The translations under genes were made by a program, and so were the position numbers. Shown one piece after another: positions 1 through 7,833 of a DNA stretch of 64,000 nt. The DNA lies in NCBI GenBank assembly GCA_027490725.1, contig JAIXXN010000064.1:34413-98412 (forward strand), in the 5' to 3' direction. Each line of letters starts with the position of its first letter. Positions within the stretch are counted from its first letter, which is position 1. Under the pieces are notes generated by a model, which searched no databases, was not told where the DNA came from, and was given only the letters and a program-made list of their open reading frames with translations. The DNA comes from Oxalobacteraceae bacterium (GTDB lineage: Bacteria; Pseudomonadota; Gammaproteobacteria; Burkholderiales; Burkholderiaceae_D).

Positions 1-418
1 CCAGACCATAGGCACCGCCAGCGACGCCGTCGGCGACGCCGGTGATGGTCAGATGGTAGGCGCCGGGCATGAGCGAGTTGATGCTGTAGGTGCTGTCATT
101 GCCGACGAAGGTGCCGTGGAAATCGACATCGGAACCGGACACGCCACCCCATAAGGTGTAGCTGAGACTCTGAATGTTGAACACGCTCAGGTTCTGCAGG
201 GAGACGTTCAGGGCATTGGCAGAGGTCGACAGCATACTGGTACTCAGCACGAAATCGACCGTATCGGTAAAGCTAGCGGCGTCATGGGTAAAGATATGGG
301 CATACGGTGCCAGAGGCGCAACCGGCACGGTGCCGGCGTTGATGCTGATGTCGTTGGCCCATGCAGTAGGGCTGAGAGCCAGAGCGGCGAGTGCTGCGAT
401 TGTCCATATCGATTTCAT
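1..418 (-). CDS. FxDxF-family PEP-CTERM protein, C-terminus cut by window start
   Basis: Reading the minus strand from ATG at 418 gives 139 open codons that run off the window. The first 21 residues form a clean signal peptide ending in PTAWA. They are followed by a beta-rich stretch with FTDTVDF at residues 50-56, which fits the FxDxF motif that names a family of exported PEP-CTERM proteins. The C-terminal PEP-TM-Arg sorting signal would lie outside the window, so the sorting class is inferred from the N-terminal domain only. A GGGGA ribosome-binding sequence lies about 8 nt upstream. Such proteins are thought to be processed by an exosortase and delivered to the surface or extracellular matrix; no exosortase gene is visible here. 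Confidence 0.7.
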   Translation of the reverse strand, partial: MKSIWTIAALAALALSPTAWANDISINAGTVPVAPLAPYAHIFTHDAASFTDTVDFVLSTSMLSTSANALNVSLQNLSVFNIQSLSYTLWGGVSGSDVDFHGTFVGNDSTYSINSLMPGAYHLTITGVADGVAGGAYGL

Positions 419-724
419 TTTTATTCCCCATAAATAATTTCTTACAGCCCGAAAGCCGGGTAGTAAGTCGAGCCCATCGGCGATTCCCGGACCGCAGCGT
501 GAGCGGTCAAACAGCACGGTCCCGCACTGTGCTGGCCGATACCACTATCCTCGCCCCTGCACCTTGATGCATCTGTGGGCAAGCGCACATAGTGCAATTT
601 ATTGTTGTTTAGTTGGCAGCAGCAGGCGTCCGGACGCGTATGCGCCGGGCGGTGCCGCGCAGGCTGGCAGACGGGGGGGAGACTCGAGGGGAGGGGGCAG
701 GGCGCGGCGTGCGCGCCCCGCGAC
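419..724. other. Intergenic region with inverted repeats, no gene seen
   Basis: These 306 bases separate two minus-strand genes and show no convincing coding frame. They hold the 5' leader of the FxDxF protein. An inverted repeat at 512-520/526-534 has 9 paired bases (one G-T) and a 5-base loop. A GC hairpin at 700-706/712-718 lies just past the stop of the racemase-like gene and could act as its terminator, although no T-run follows on the minus strand. Confidence 0.5.
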
Positions 725-1885
725 TTACAGGATGCGTTCGCGGTTCAGGGTGTAGCGGGTGACGCGTTCTTCCAGCACAGTGACGCCAATGCCGGGACCG
801 CTCGGCATGGCGATATAGCCATCATCGCCCAGCACCACGCCCGGCTCGACCAGATCTTCGCGGAAATAGCGCGAGGTTTCCGCCGTGTCGCCGGGCACGC
901 TGAACCCGGGGGCGGCCTGCAACTGCAGATTGAAGGCGCGGCCGATGCCGGTTTCGTCCATCCCGCCGGACCAGACGCCGACGCCAGCCTGCTGGCATAG
1001 CGCGGCAATGCGCAGCGACTCAATCATGCCGCCCACCCGCCCTTGCTTGATGTTGATGATACGCGCCGCATCGAGTGCCAGCGCGGAGCGGGCATCGTCC
1101 AGATCATGGATCGATTCATCCAGACACAGCGGCGTGGCAAGCTGGCTCTGTAGCACTGCATGCTGGACTATGTCGCTGTAGGACAGCGGCTGTTCGATCA
1201 TGGTCAGCCCGAACGCGTCCAGCTCGCGCAGCAGCGGCGCATGTTCGAGCCGGTAGTCGCCATTGGCGTCGGCCATCAGGGGCAGATCCGGATAGGCCTG
1301 CCGCACGGCGGCCACCCATTCGACATCCTTGCCCTGCATGATTTTCAGTTTGACGCGGTGATACGGGCGCTGCATGGCGTCGGCTACCGCGTCCAGCAAT
1401 GCCGGGATGGAGGGCTGGATGCCCAGTGCCACGCCGGACTGGATCGGCCGTGCAGTCAGTCCCAGTAGCTGGTGTAGCGGCACACCTTGCTGGCGCGCGA
1501 TCAGGTCCAGCAGGGCGTTTTCCACCATGGCCTTGGCCATGCCATGACCGCGCGCCGGACTCCAGCTGTCCAGCAGTTCGGCCAGCGTGCGCCCCGGCGT
1601 GATCAGTGGCAGCAGAAAGTCCTTGAAGATGTGGCGCACCGTTTGCGTGGTTTCGCTGGCGTAGAAAGGATCGGGGTCGGCCACACATTCGCCCCAGCCG
1701 ACCACACCGTCCGATTCCAGCCGCAGCAGCAGGGCTTCCTTGGCCGCCCAGGTATGGACGCTGGTGGAAAACGGCCGGATATACGGGATGCGTACCGTGA
1801 TCAGGTCGATCCGCTGCAGCACCGGAATGCGGGCCTGTGCGGCAGGGGACAGCGGGACGTCACAATGAAAGTAGTGATGATTCAT
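725..1885 (-). CDS. Enolase-superfamily N-acyl/N-succinylamino acid racemase-like protein (MenC/NSAR family)
   Basis: The 386-residue protein has the capping domain followed by the TIM barrel of the muconate-lactonizing subgroup. Catalytic K-x-K is at 179-181 (KLK), metal ligands are D206, E231 and D256 (MADANG, MIEQP, CLDES), and the second catalytic lysine is K280 in NIKQGRVGG. These residues, together with DESI, SGGMDETGIGRA and PGDTAETSRYF, match the OSBS/N-succinylamino acid racemase branch rather than Ala-Glu epimerases. No menaquinone genes are nearby, so racemisation of N-succinyl or N-acyl amino acids is likelier than MenC function. It is the last gene of a minus-strand operon, 19 nt after the YfcC-like carrier. 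The N-terminus carries about 24 residues beyond the usual start and no strong ribosome-binding site, so the start is uncertain. Confidence 0.75.
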   Translation of the reverse strand: MNHHYFHCDVPLSPAAQARIPVLQRIDLITVRIPYIRPFSTSVHTWAAKEALLLRLESDGVVGWGECVADPDPFYASETTQTVRHIFKDFLLPLITPGRTLAELLDSWSPARGHGMAKAMVENALLDLIARQQGVPLHQLLGLTARPIQSGVALGIQPSIPALLDAVADAMQRPYHRVKLKIMQGKDVEWVAAVRQAYPDLPLMADANGDYRLEHAPLLRELDAFGLTMIEQPLSYSDIVQHAVLQSQLATPLCLDESIHDLDDARSALALDAARIINIKQGRVGGMIESLRIAALCQQAGVGVWSGGMDETGIGRAFNLQLQAAPGFSVPGDTAETSRYFREDLVEPGVVLGDDGYIAMPSGPGIGVTVLEERVTRYTLNRERIL

Positions 1886-1904
1886 AGTCGCTCAGGAGAA
1901 GGCA

Positions 1905-3392
1905 TTAATTGTAAGCAGTCAGTACGGCAAAGGCTACCATGGCCATCGACATCAGCACGATCAGCAGCTGGAAGCGCCAGATAATGCCGAACCAGCGGGT
2001 CCATGGTACGCCAGCCACACCCAGCGTGGCCATCAGTACGGCACCGGTCGGGACGCTCATATTCGCCATGGCATTGCCCAGCTGGTAAGCCAGCACGGCG
2101 GTCTGGCGCGTCACTCCTACCAGATCGGACAGACCGGCCATCAGCGGCATATTGATGGCCGCCTGCGCGCTACCGGAATGGATCACGAAGGTGAAGGCGG
2201 TCTGCACCACCAGCATGCCCTGCGCGGCCAGCAGCGGTGGCCAGGTTTCCAGTAGGGTACCCATGCTGTGCAGGAAGGTATTCAGCACCGACGGTGCGTG
2301 CGGATTGGCACCACCGAGCAGGTATTCTATGCCCTTGGCCAGCGAAATCACCAGCACCGCCGGCACCAGTTGCTGGGCGCCCGAGATAAACGCTTCGGCT
2401 GCGGCGTCGGCAGTGAGGCGCCGTGCGGCGATGGCGATCACGGCCGTGAAGCAGCACAGTGTGACGAACTGGGTGGCGATTTCCGGAATGAAGTAGCCGG
2501 CTGCCACCACGCCCCAGACGATCCAGACGATGGTGGCGACGATGCCGACCAGAATCAGCCGGTCCGCCATGGTCAGTGCCTGCGCCAGTGCTGGCGCGGC
2601 GTGCTGCTTGTGTCCCTCAGGGGCGGCAGAATCGGCAGGGTCGGCAGGGTCGGCAGACTCGACAGGCGCAGCGTCGCGGTAGCGGTGGCGCTCGGCATAC
2701 CAGAGCGTGAAAGCAATACCGGTACTGACAAAGATGCCGAACATGGCGATCCGCAGCGGTGCGCCCGACAGCAGCGGCACATTGGCAATGCCTTGCGCGA
2801 GTGCCACGCCAAACGGATTCATCCACGAGGTACCGAAGCCGATCTGGCTGGCCACATAGGTAATCATCACGCCCACTTCGGGCGGATAGCCCATGCGCCG
2901 GATCAGCGGCAGCAGCAGTGCCAGAAAGGCGATGGTTTCTTCGCCCATGCCGAACACGGCGCCACCGGCGGCGAAGGCGGCGAACAGGCTGCCTAACAGC
3001 AGGCGTGGGTGGTGGCCGGTGATGGCAATCAGGCGCAGCAGGCCGCGATCGACGGCACCGCTGGCGGTGACCACGCCGAAGGCGCCGCCGACCAGCAGGA
3101 TAAAGGCGACCACGCCGATCGCCGAGCCATTACGGCTGCCCGAGGTCATGCCCTCGAAGGGCGCATTGAAGAAACCGATCTGCTTGCCGCTGGCGAACCA
3201 GGCAATGCTGATGTTGTGTTCGGCGACGCGGTAGGAATCGAGCGAAATGGCAACGCCCGGCTCGAAATAGCCAGCCGGTACCCACGGTACCAGTAAGGCC
3301 ACCAGCAGGGCGATGCACAGCAGAATAATCAGGGTATGGGGAACTTTAAAACGACGGGGTTTACTGCGCATAGTGGCGGTCTTTGCTGACAA
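1905..3392 (-). CDS. YfcC-family basic amino acid/peptide carrier
   Basis: This is a 495-residue polytopic membrane protein of the YfcC/ArcD-like (IT superfamily) group. Signature stretches are FKVPHTLIILLCIALL at the N-terminus, FGMGEETIAF near residue 155 and the re-entrant region WMNPFGVALAQG. The family is annotated as basic-amino-acid antiporters or uncharacterised carriers; the substrate cannot be read from sequence. Its place between a TonB receptor and a racemase-like enzyme, divergent from a cyanophycinase operon, suggests that it moves arginine or beta-Asp-Arg across the inner membrane. An acidic/proline-rich insert of about 25 residues (PVESADPADPADSAAPEG) sits in a cytoplasmic loop. 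A strong hairpin lies between it and the upstream receptor gene. Confidence 0.8.
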   Translation of the reverse strand: MSAKTATMRSKPRRFKVPHTLIILLCIALLVALLVPWVPAGYFEPGVAISLDSYRVAEHNISIAWFASGKQIGFFNAPFEGMTSGSRNGSAIGVVAFILLVGGAFGVVTASGAVDRGLLRLIAITGHHPRLLLGSLFAAFAAGGAVFGMGEETIAFLALLLPLIRRMGYPPEVGVMITYVASQIGFGTSWMNPFGVALAQGIANVPLLSGAPLRIAMFGIFVSTGIAFTLWYAERHRYRDAAPVESADPADPADSAAPEGHKQHAAPALAQALTMADRLILVGIVATIVWIVWGVVAAGYFIPEIATQFVTLCCFTAVIAIAARRLTADAAAEAFISGAQQLVPAVLVISLAKGIEYLLGGANPHAPSVLNTFLHSMGTLLETWPPLLAAQGMLVVQTAFTFVIHSGSAQAAINMPLMAGLSDLVGVTRQTAVLAYQLGNAMANMSVPTGAVLMATLGVAGVPWTRWFGIIWRFQLLIVLMSMAMVAFAVLTAYN

Positions 3393-3419
3393 TCACGGCG
3401 CCCAGCCCGCCGATCGAAG

Positions 3420-3439
3420 CGCCCCACCGGAGTGGGGCG
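3420..3439 (-). terminator. GC hairpin between receptor and carrier genes
   Basis: An 8-bp perfect stem (CGCCCCAC/GTGGGGCG) with loop CGGA lies in the 91-nt gap after the TonB receptor stop. No T-run follows, so it may be an attenuator or mRNA-stabilising element that lowers expression of the downstream carrier rather than a full terminator. Confidence 0.5.
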
Positions 3440-3483
3440 GTGCAATCAGCGCACCGGGCGCAGTGGCTGGGACTGTGAGAGAA

Positions 3484-6237
3484 CTAGAATTTATACTGCA
3501 GGTTGGCAAACATCGAACGGCCACGCGGGTCGCCATAGGTTGGATCCCAGGTGACTTCGAAGTAGCGCGACTGATTGGTGAATGGTGGCGCCGTATCGAA
3601 CATATTGATCACCCCGGCACGCAGTTTCAGGTTCTTGGAGAACGCGTAGCTGCCCGTCAGATCCCACAGCGAATAGGCTTTCACGTCACGGTCATTCCAG
3701 CCCGGATCGGCCAGACCAGGGATATTCTGGTCGCGGTAGCTGGAGAGGTAGGTGTTGCCGAGGCTCAGATTGATCGGACCCTGAGTCCAGTCAAGATTGA
3801 GCTTGTGGCGCCAGCGCTGCACGGCTTTGTCGTCGCGGAATACACCGAGCCCATCAGCCATTGGCGAATTCGGATCGGACTGGAACTTGTACTCGGTGAT
3901 CAGGGTGCCATTCAGGCTGGCGCTGAAGCGGCCCAGCGACGTTGCATCGCCACGCCAGTTGAGAGCCAGATCCAGACCGGACGTGTTGAGCTTGCCGCGG
4001 TTCTCTTTCTTGAACTGCAGGTAGGACACAAAGCCATCGCTGTCGCGTACCACGATTTTCGGATCATTGTAGTAGACCGGATTGTCGAACACGGTCTGCT
4101 CGCCGATTTCGGAAATGATGTCGGTCTTGCGGATCATCCAGTAATCGACACTGCCGTTCCAGTTCTTGCTCGGCTCAAACACCAGACCGGCCGAGAACTG
4201 TTTGGATTTTTCCGGCTTCAGCTGTGGATTGCCGTAGCGATCCAGATCGAACTGGGCAATTTCGCCCGAGATCGGATCTTTGACGAAGCTGGCAATCGTG
4301 CCGGAACGTACCGGCAGGAACAGCTCGGAGATCGACGGTGCACGGAAACCGGTACCGTAGGAAGCGCGCGCCAGCAGTTCCTTGTTCGGACGGTAGCTGA
4401 TGCCGAGTTTCGGATTGGTGGTTTTCAGCTCCGGCGCGGTGGCACCGGTCAGTGGATCACGCACGGCTTTGTAGCGGTCATGACGGATCGCGAACTGGCC
4501 TTCCCATTCCTTGCTGAACGGTGCATTCAGTTCGGTGTAGAAGCCGGCGATATCGCGCGAGTTCGACGAGTCGGCCAGCAGTTCGTCGGAACTGGAACGG
4601 TCACCCTGCACGTCGTTGGTGCGCAGCGCCTCAGAGGACGTGAACGAGGTTTTTTCACGGCGCAGTTCAGCGCCCAGTGCCAGCATCAGGTCGCCGCCTT
4701 CCATGGCCATCAGCGCGCGCGTCAGCTTGCCATCGATACTGTCGCTGGTGCCTTTCGAGATGCGCGCCGCGCCATGAATCTTGATCGAGTCCATGAACTT
4801 GCGGCCCGAGTCGTCGGTGGGGGCGACAAATGGGTTGTACTGACCACCGGCGATGCCGGCCAGCAGTTTGCTACGCGAGACCCAGCCGTCGATATCCAGG
4901 TCGGTGGCCTTGTTTTCGCTGTGATTGATGGCGGTATCGTAATCCCAGTCGCCGATGCGACCGGTCGCACCGATGACCAGACGCGAGGCTTTACTGGTGA
5001 CTTCGGTGGTGCGGCGTCCTGCATCGGTCAGACGGAAGCGGAAATTGATCGGGGTGGTGATGCCGGTGCTGGCCTGCAGCGCAGCGGGCAGGCGGATGCC
5101 GGTGCTGGTGCCGTTGATGCTGCCCGAGGTGGCCGGCGAGGCCGCATAGTCGGTATCGGCCTTGCTCAGCATGACTTCGGCAAACAGTTGATTGGCTTCG
5201 TTGACCTGCACGGTGCCGCGGCCGATAAAACTTTGTTTGTTGGCCTTCGGATAGACTTCCGAGTCGCCCATGTAGTTGTAGGAGCAGCCTTCCGTGCCGC
5301 CCGGTCCCAGTGGACGTACTACGTTCGGGCCCCCTTCGACGCAGGATGCTTTGCCGAAGTTGACGCGCCGGCCCGGCGAAGGCAGCCAGGTACCGCCGGG
5401 GCCGGAGCCTTTCAGATAGCTCGATTTGTTAAGAATGGCCAGCTGGGCCGAGGTCAGATCGACGTTGGCCGGGAAGCTGGTGCTCGACAGTTGTGGCGAC
5501 AGGCGATCCGGCAGGCTGTATTCCTGCATGAATTTACGCTCCGAGCTGGACAGGCGGTCGGTCTTCTGCACATCCAGCGCGCCGAACACATTAAACCCGT
5601 CGGTGCTCAGGTTACCGTAGCCGCCCGAGATCGAGGCGGCTTTTTTGCCGGCACCGCCTTCACCGGTTTTTAGGGCATACACACTCATGTCGCCACCCTG
5701 ATAGTCCTTGCGGGTGATGAAGTTAATCACGCCGCCCATGGCGTCGGTACCGTAGATTGCCGAGGCACCATCTTTCAGTACTTCGACGCGCTGGATGGCA
5801 CCGGCCGGAATATTATTCAGATCGACGCCGGAATTGTCGCCCGGACTGGCGAAGTTGGCCATGCGCCGGCCATTCAGCAGCACCAGCGTGCTGGATACGC
5901 CCAGACCGCGCAGATTGGCGCCGTTGAAGCCGCGCTGGCCGCCCATCACATCGCTGACGCTGGCCGCATCGGTCAGGCCGCCCACGTTGGAGGAAATTTT
6001 CTGCAGCAGTTCGGCAGCCGTGGTCACGCCGGATTTGTCGATGTCCTCGCGCTTGATGATTTCCACGGCCAGCGCCGTTTCGCCCTCGATGCGTTTGATA
6101 CTGGAGCCGGTCACTTCCACGCGCTGGATGGTTTGCGCCGCAACGGTCAGGCTCATGCTGCCCAGTGCGAACAGTACGGCGTGGGCGCAGCGGGAGCGGC
6201 GGAATGCTGAGCTCTTGTGCTTACTAGCTGTTTTCAT
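3484..6237 (-). CDS. TonB-dependent outer-membrane receptor (cyanophycin island)
   Basis: The protein has 917 residues. An export signal is followed by a TonB-box-like stretch (RVEVTGSSIKR), then a plug domain (LNGRRMANF, RVEVLKDGASAIYGTDAMGG at about 150-170) and a long 22-strand barrel. The last residues NLQYKF give the terminal aromatic expected of outer-membrane barrels. It belongs to the large TonB receptors with an extended plug region common in polymer-degrading bacteria. It is the first gene of the minus-strand arm and is separated from the cyanophycinase gene only by a shared control region with ArgR-like operators. Uptake of beta-Asp-Arg dipeptides or larger cyanophycin fragments is therefore the favoured substrate. 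This is inference from context; the barrel itself does not tell. Confidence 0.9.
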   Translation of the reverse strand: MKTASKHKSSAFRRSRCAHAVLFALGSMSLTVAAQTIQRVEVTGSSIKRIEGETALAVEIIKREDIDKSGVTTAAELLQKISSNVGGLTDAASVSDVMGGQRGFNGANLRGLGVSSTLVLLNGRRMANFASPGDNSGVDLNNIPAGAIQRVEVLKDGASAIYGTDAMGGVINFITRKDYQGGDMSVYALKTGEGGAGKKAASISGGYGNLSTDGFNVFGALDVQKTDRLSSSERKFMQEYSLPDRLSPQLSSTSFPANVDLTSAQLAILNKSSYLKGSGPGGTWLPSPGRRVNFGKASCVEGGPNVVRPLGPGGTEGCSYNYMGDSEVYPKANKQSFIGRGTVQVNEANQLFAEVMLSKADTDYAASPATSGSINGTSTGIRLPAALQASTGITTPINFRFRLTDAGRRTTEVTSKASRLVIGATGRIGDWDYDTAINHSENKATDLDIDGWVSRSKLLAGIAGGQYNPFVAPTDDSGRKFMDSIKIHGAARISKGTSDSIDGKLTRALMAMEGGDLMLALGAELRREKTSFTSSEALRTNDVQGDRSSSDELLADSSNSRDIAGFYTELNAPFSKEWEGQFAIRHDRYKAVRDPLTGATAPELKTTNPKLGISYRPNKELLARASYGTGFRAPSISELFLPVRSGTIASFVKDPISGEIAQFDLDRYGNPQLKPEKSKQFSAGLVFEPSKNWNGSVDYWMIRKTDIISEIGEQTVFDNPVYYNDPKIVVRDSDGFVSYLQFKKENRGKLNTSGLDLALNWRGDATSLGRFSASLNGTLITEYKFQSDPNSPMADGLGVFRDDKAVQRWRHKLNLDWTQGPINLSLGNTYLSSYRDQNIPGLADPGWNDRDVKAYSLWDLTGSYAFSKNLKLRAGVINMFDTAPPFTNQSRYFEVTWDPTYGDPRGRSMFANLQYKF

Positions 6238-6359
6238 GCGATCAGTCCTCTAAAGTTGGTAGCAAAACGCTAGCACCATGCTTGCGCCGCCACGTGTAGC
6301 CATCGAACAATTTCAGTGTAGGCAGGCTTGTGGCGCTTGCGCCGTCGCGATCCGGTCCG

Positions 6360-6401
6360 AGTCGCTCTGTGAGAAAGTCGTGTCGCATTGTTGCAATGTC
6401 G
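6360..6401 (+). promoter_or_regulatory. Tandem ArgR-type operator, oriented toward cyanophycinase operon
   Basis: Two direct half-sites lie exactly 21 bp apart. The first is AGTCGC at 6360, then 8 bases, then AA at 6374. The second is TGTCGC at 6381, then 8 bases, then AA at 6395. As I recall it, the Pseudomonas ArgR (AraC-family) half-site consensus is TGTCGC-N8-AA-N5, used as a direct repeat of 21-bp units. One half-site matches fully and the other has a single change. The regulator gene in this same operon (10315-11325) is of that protein family, which makes autoregulation likely. Confidence 0.7.
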
Positions 6402-6418
6402 TCAGCAGCGAACTGTTG

Positions 6419-6460
6419 TGAACTTCCGACAGTGCGACATGCATTTGCCAATGTGCGCAA
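6419..6460 (-). promoter_or_regulatory. Second tandem ArgR-type operator, oriented toward TonB receptor
   Basis: Read on the minus strand, TTGCGC starts at 6460, followed by 8 bases and AA at 6446-6445. Then TGTCGC starts at 6439, followed by 8 bases and AA at 6425-6424. The half-site spacing is again exactly 21 bp. One half-site is perfect to TGTCGC-N8-AA and the other matches 4 of 6 in the hexamer. It mirrors the plus-strand operator, as expected if one regulator drives both arms. Confidence 0.65.
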
Positions 6461-6540
6461 ATGGCGCCACTGCACTGACTAGCGGCGGCCGATCAGTGGC
6501 AACATAGTCAGCAATCCCATCCTGATAAAAGGTGCAGCAC

Positions 6541-7833
6541 TTGAAAACCGTATCGATACTATTGTTGTGGGCAGCCCAGCTTGCCACTCCGGCGGCGTAT
6601 GCCGACGCACTGGCTGCACCTGCACCTGCATCGGCCCCGTTCCAGCCGGTCGCTGGCACCGTGGTGGCGCTGGGCGGTGCCGTGCGCTTCGATAACGAGG
6701 CGGTACGCCAGCGTATCGTCGAGCTGGCCGGTGGCCCGGGGGCACGTTTTGTGGTGATCCCGACCTCGTCCTCGTATCCGGAGTCGACCGGCGAAGACGC
6801 GGCACAGGAATTGCGCCGCCGTGGTGCGCAGGTGGAATTGCTGAAAATTGCCCCGCGCTGGGCCGGCGAGACGCTGGAATCGGCGCGCCGCGCAGCGGCC
6901 AATCCCGACTATGTCGCCAAAATCAATGCCGCCAGCGGGGTGTATTTCACCGGTGGTGCGCAGGAACGCTATGCCGATGTGCTCAATCCCGGTGGCATTG
7001 CGTCGCCGGTACTGCAGGCGGTACGCGCGCTGCAGGCACGTGGCGGGGTGGTGGCCGGTACTAGTGCCGGTGCCGCCATCATGAGTAGTGTGATGTTCCG
7101 CGATGCCCTCAATCCCGTGCTGGTGCTGAAAGGCGTGATGCGCGAAGGCAAGGAAATCGAGCGCGGTCTGGGCTTTGTCGGTGAGCAGCTGTTTATCGAT
7201 CAGCATTTTCTCAAGCGCGGCCGGGTCGGGCGCATGCTGGGCCTGATGCTGGCCAAGGGTTACAAGCTGGGCCTCGGGGTGGACGAGAATACCGCCGCCA
7301 TCATCCAAGGTAGCGAGATCGAGATCGTTGGCGCGACGGGCGCGCTGCTGCTTGATCTGCGCAGCGCCACGCAGGAGCCGGGACCGGTGAATGTGCGCAA
7401 TGTGCGGATCTCCTATCTCGATAATGGCGACCGTTACGATCTGGCCAGGTCGCAGGGACAGGTCGTGGCGGCCAAACAGGCGAAAGGCGAAATCAAATTC
7501 CGCCAGCCCGGTTTTGCCAGCGAGCTGGAAAATATCCGCCCCGCCTATACTGACATCCTCGGTGAAAACACCATATTGCGGGCCTTGTCGCAGCTGGTGG
7601 ACGGGCCGCGCACGCAGATCACCGGGCTGGCCTTCGACTTGCCGCAGGCGGGCGCGCCGCTGGCCAATGATCCCGCGCCCACGCTGGGCTTCGAATTCGT
7701 GCTACGCCGCGATGAACGCACCCACGGCTGGGACAGCGCCGGTATCGACGGCAAGGATTATTCGATTTTCGACGCGCGCCTCGATGTCCGGCCGGTGCGG
7801 ATGAACACCCCGATATATCAGGCGTGGCCATGA
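6541..7833 (+). CDS. cphE: Secreted cyanophycinase (CphE/CphB-like, S51 family)
   Basis: The enzyme hydrolyses the aspartate backbone of cyanophycin to release beta-Asp-Arg dipeptides. S51-family signatures are visible (numbering from an upstream GTG at 6532): the oxyanion/glutamine region TGGAQERY at 140-147, the nucleophile elbow GTSAGAA with S178, and DQHFLKRGR at 223-231. I prefer the TTG at 6541 because AAAAGG lies 8 nt before it, whereas the GTG at 6532 overlaps that site. It also gives a compact signal peptide (MKTVSILLLWAAQLATPAAYA). Export marks it as an extracellular or periplasmic form, that is, for using external cyanophycin rather than a self-made store. No cyanophycin synthetase is present in the window. 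The protein has a C-terminal extension of about 130 residues beyond the intracellular CphB length. It overlaps the next gene by ATGA. Confidence 0.9.
   Translation: MKTVSILLLWAAQLATPAAYADALAAPAPASAPFQPVAGTVVALGGAVRFDNEAVRQRIVELAGGPGARFVVIPTSSSYPESTGEDAAQELRRRGAQVELLKIAPRWAGETLESARRAAANPDYVAKINAASGVYFTGGAQERYADVLNPGGIASPVLQAVRALQARGGVVAGTSAGAAIMSSVMFRDALNPVLVLKGVMREGKEIERGLGFVGEQLFIDQHFLKRGRVGRMLGLMLAKGYKLGLGVDENTAAIIQGSEIEIVGATGALLLDLRSATQEPGPVNVRNVRISYLDNGDRYDLARSQGQVVAAKQAKGEIKFRQPGFASELENIRPAYTDILGENTILRALSQLVDGPRTQITGLAFDLPQAGAPLANDPAPTLGFEFVLRRDERTHGWDSAGIDGKDYSIFDARLDVRPVRMNTPIYQAWP

Larger units (their letters stand above)
6238..6540. promoter_or_regulatory. Shared divergent control region of the cyanophycin/arginine island
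   Basis: This stretch of about 300 bases lies between the divergently transcribed TonB receptor and cyanophycinase genes. It contains no gene. Its notable content is a mirror-symmetric pair of tandem repeats (listed separately) with 17 bases between them. It also includes the AAAAGG ribosome-binding site at 6527-6532 that points to a TTG start at 6541. Confidence 0.7.

Noticed and set aside
3313..5673. A 786-codon open frame on the plus strand across the TonB receptor gene
   Set aside because: It runs antisense to a receptor with clear plug and barrel motifs; its translation has no recognisable domain and reflects GC-rich codon bias.
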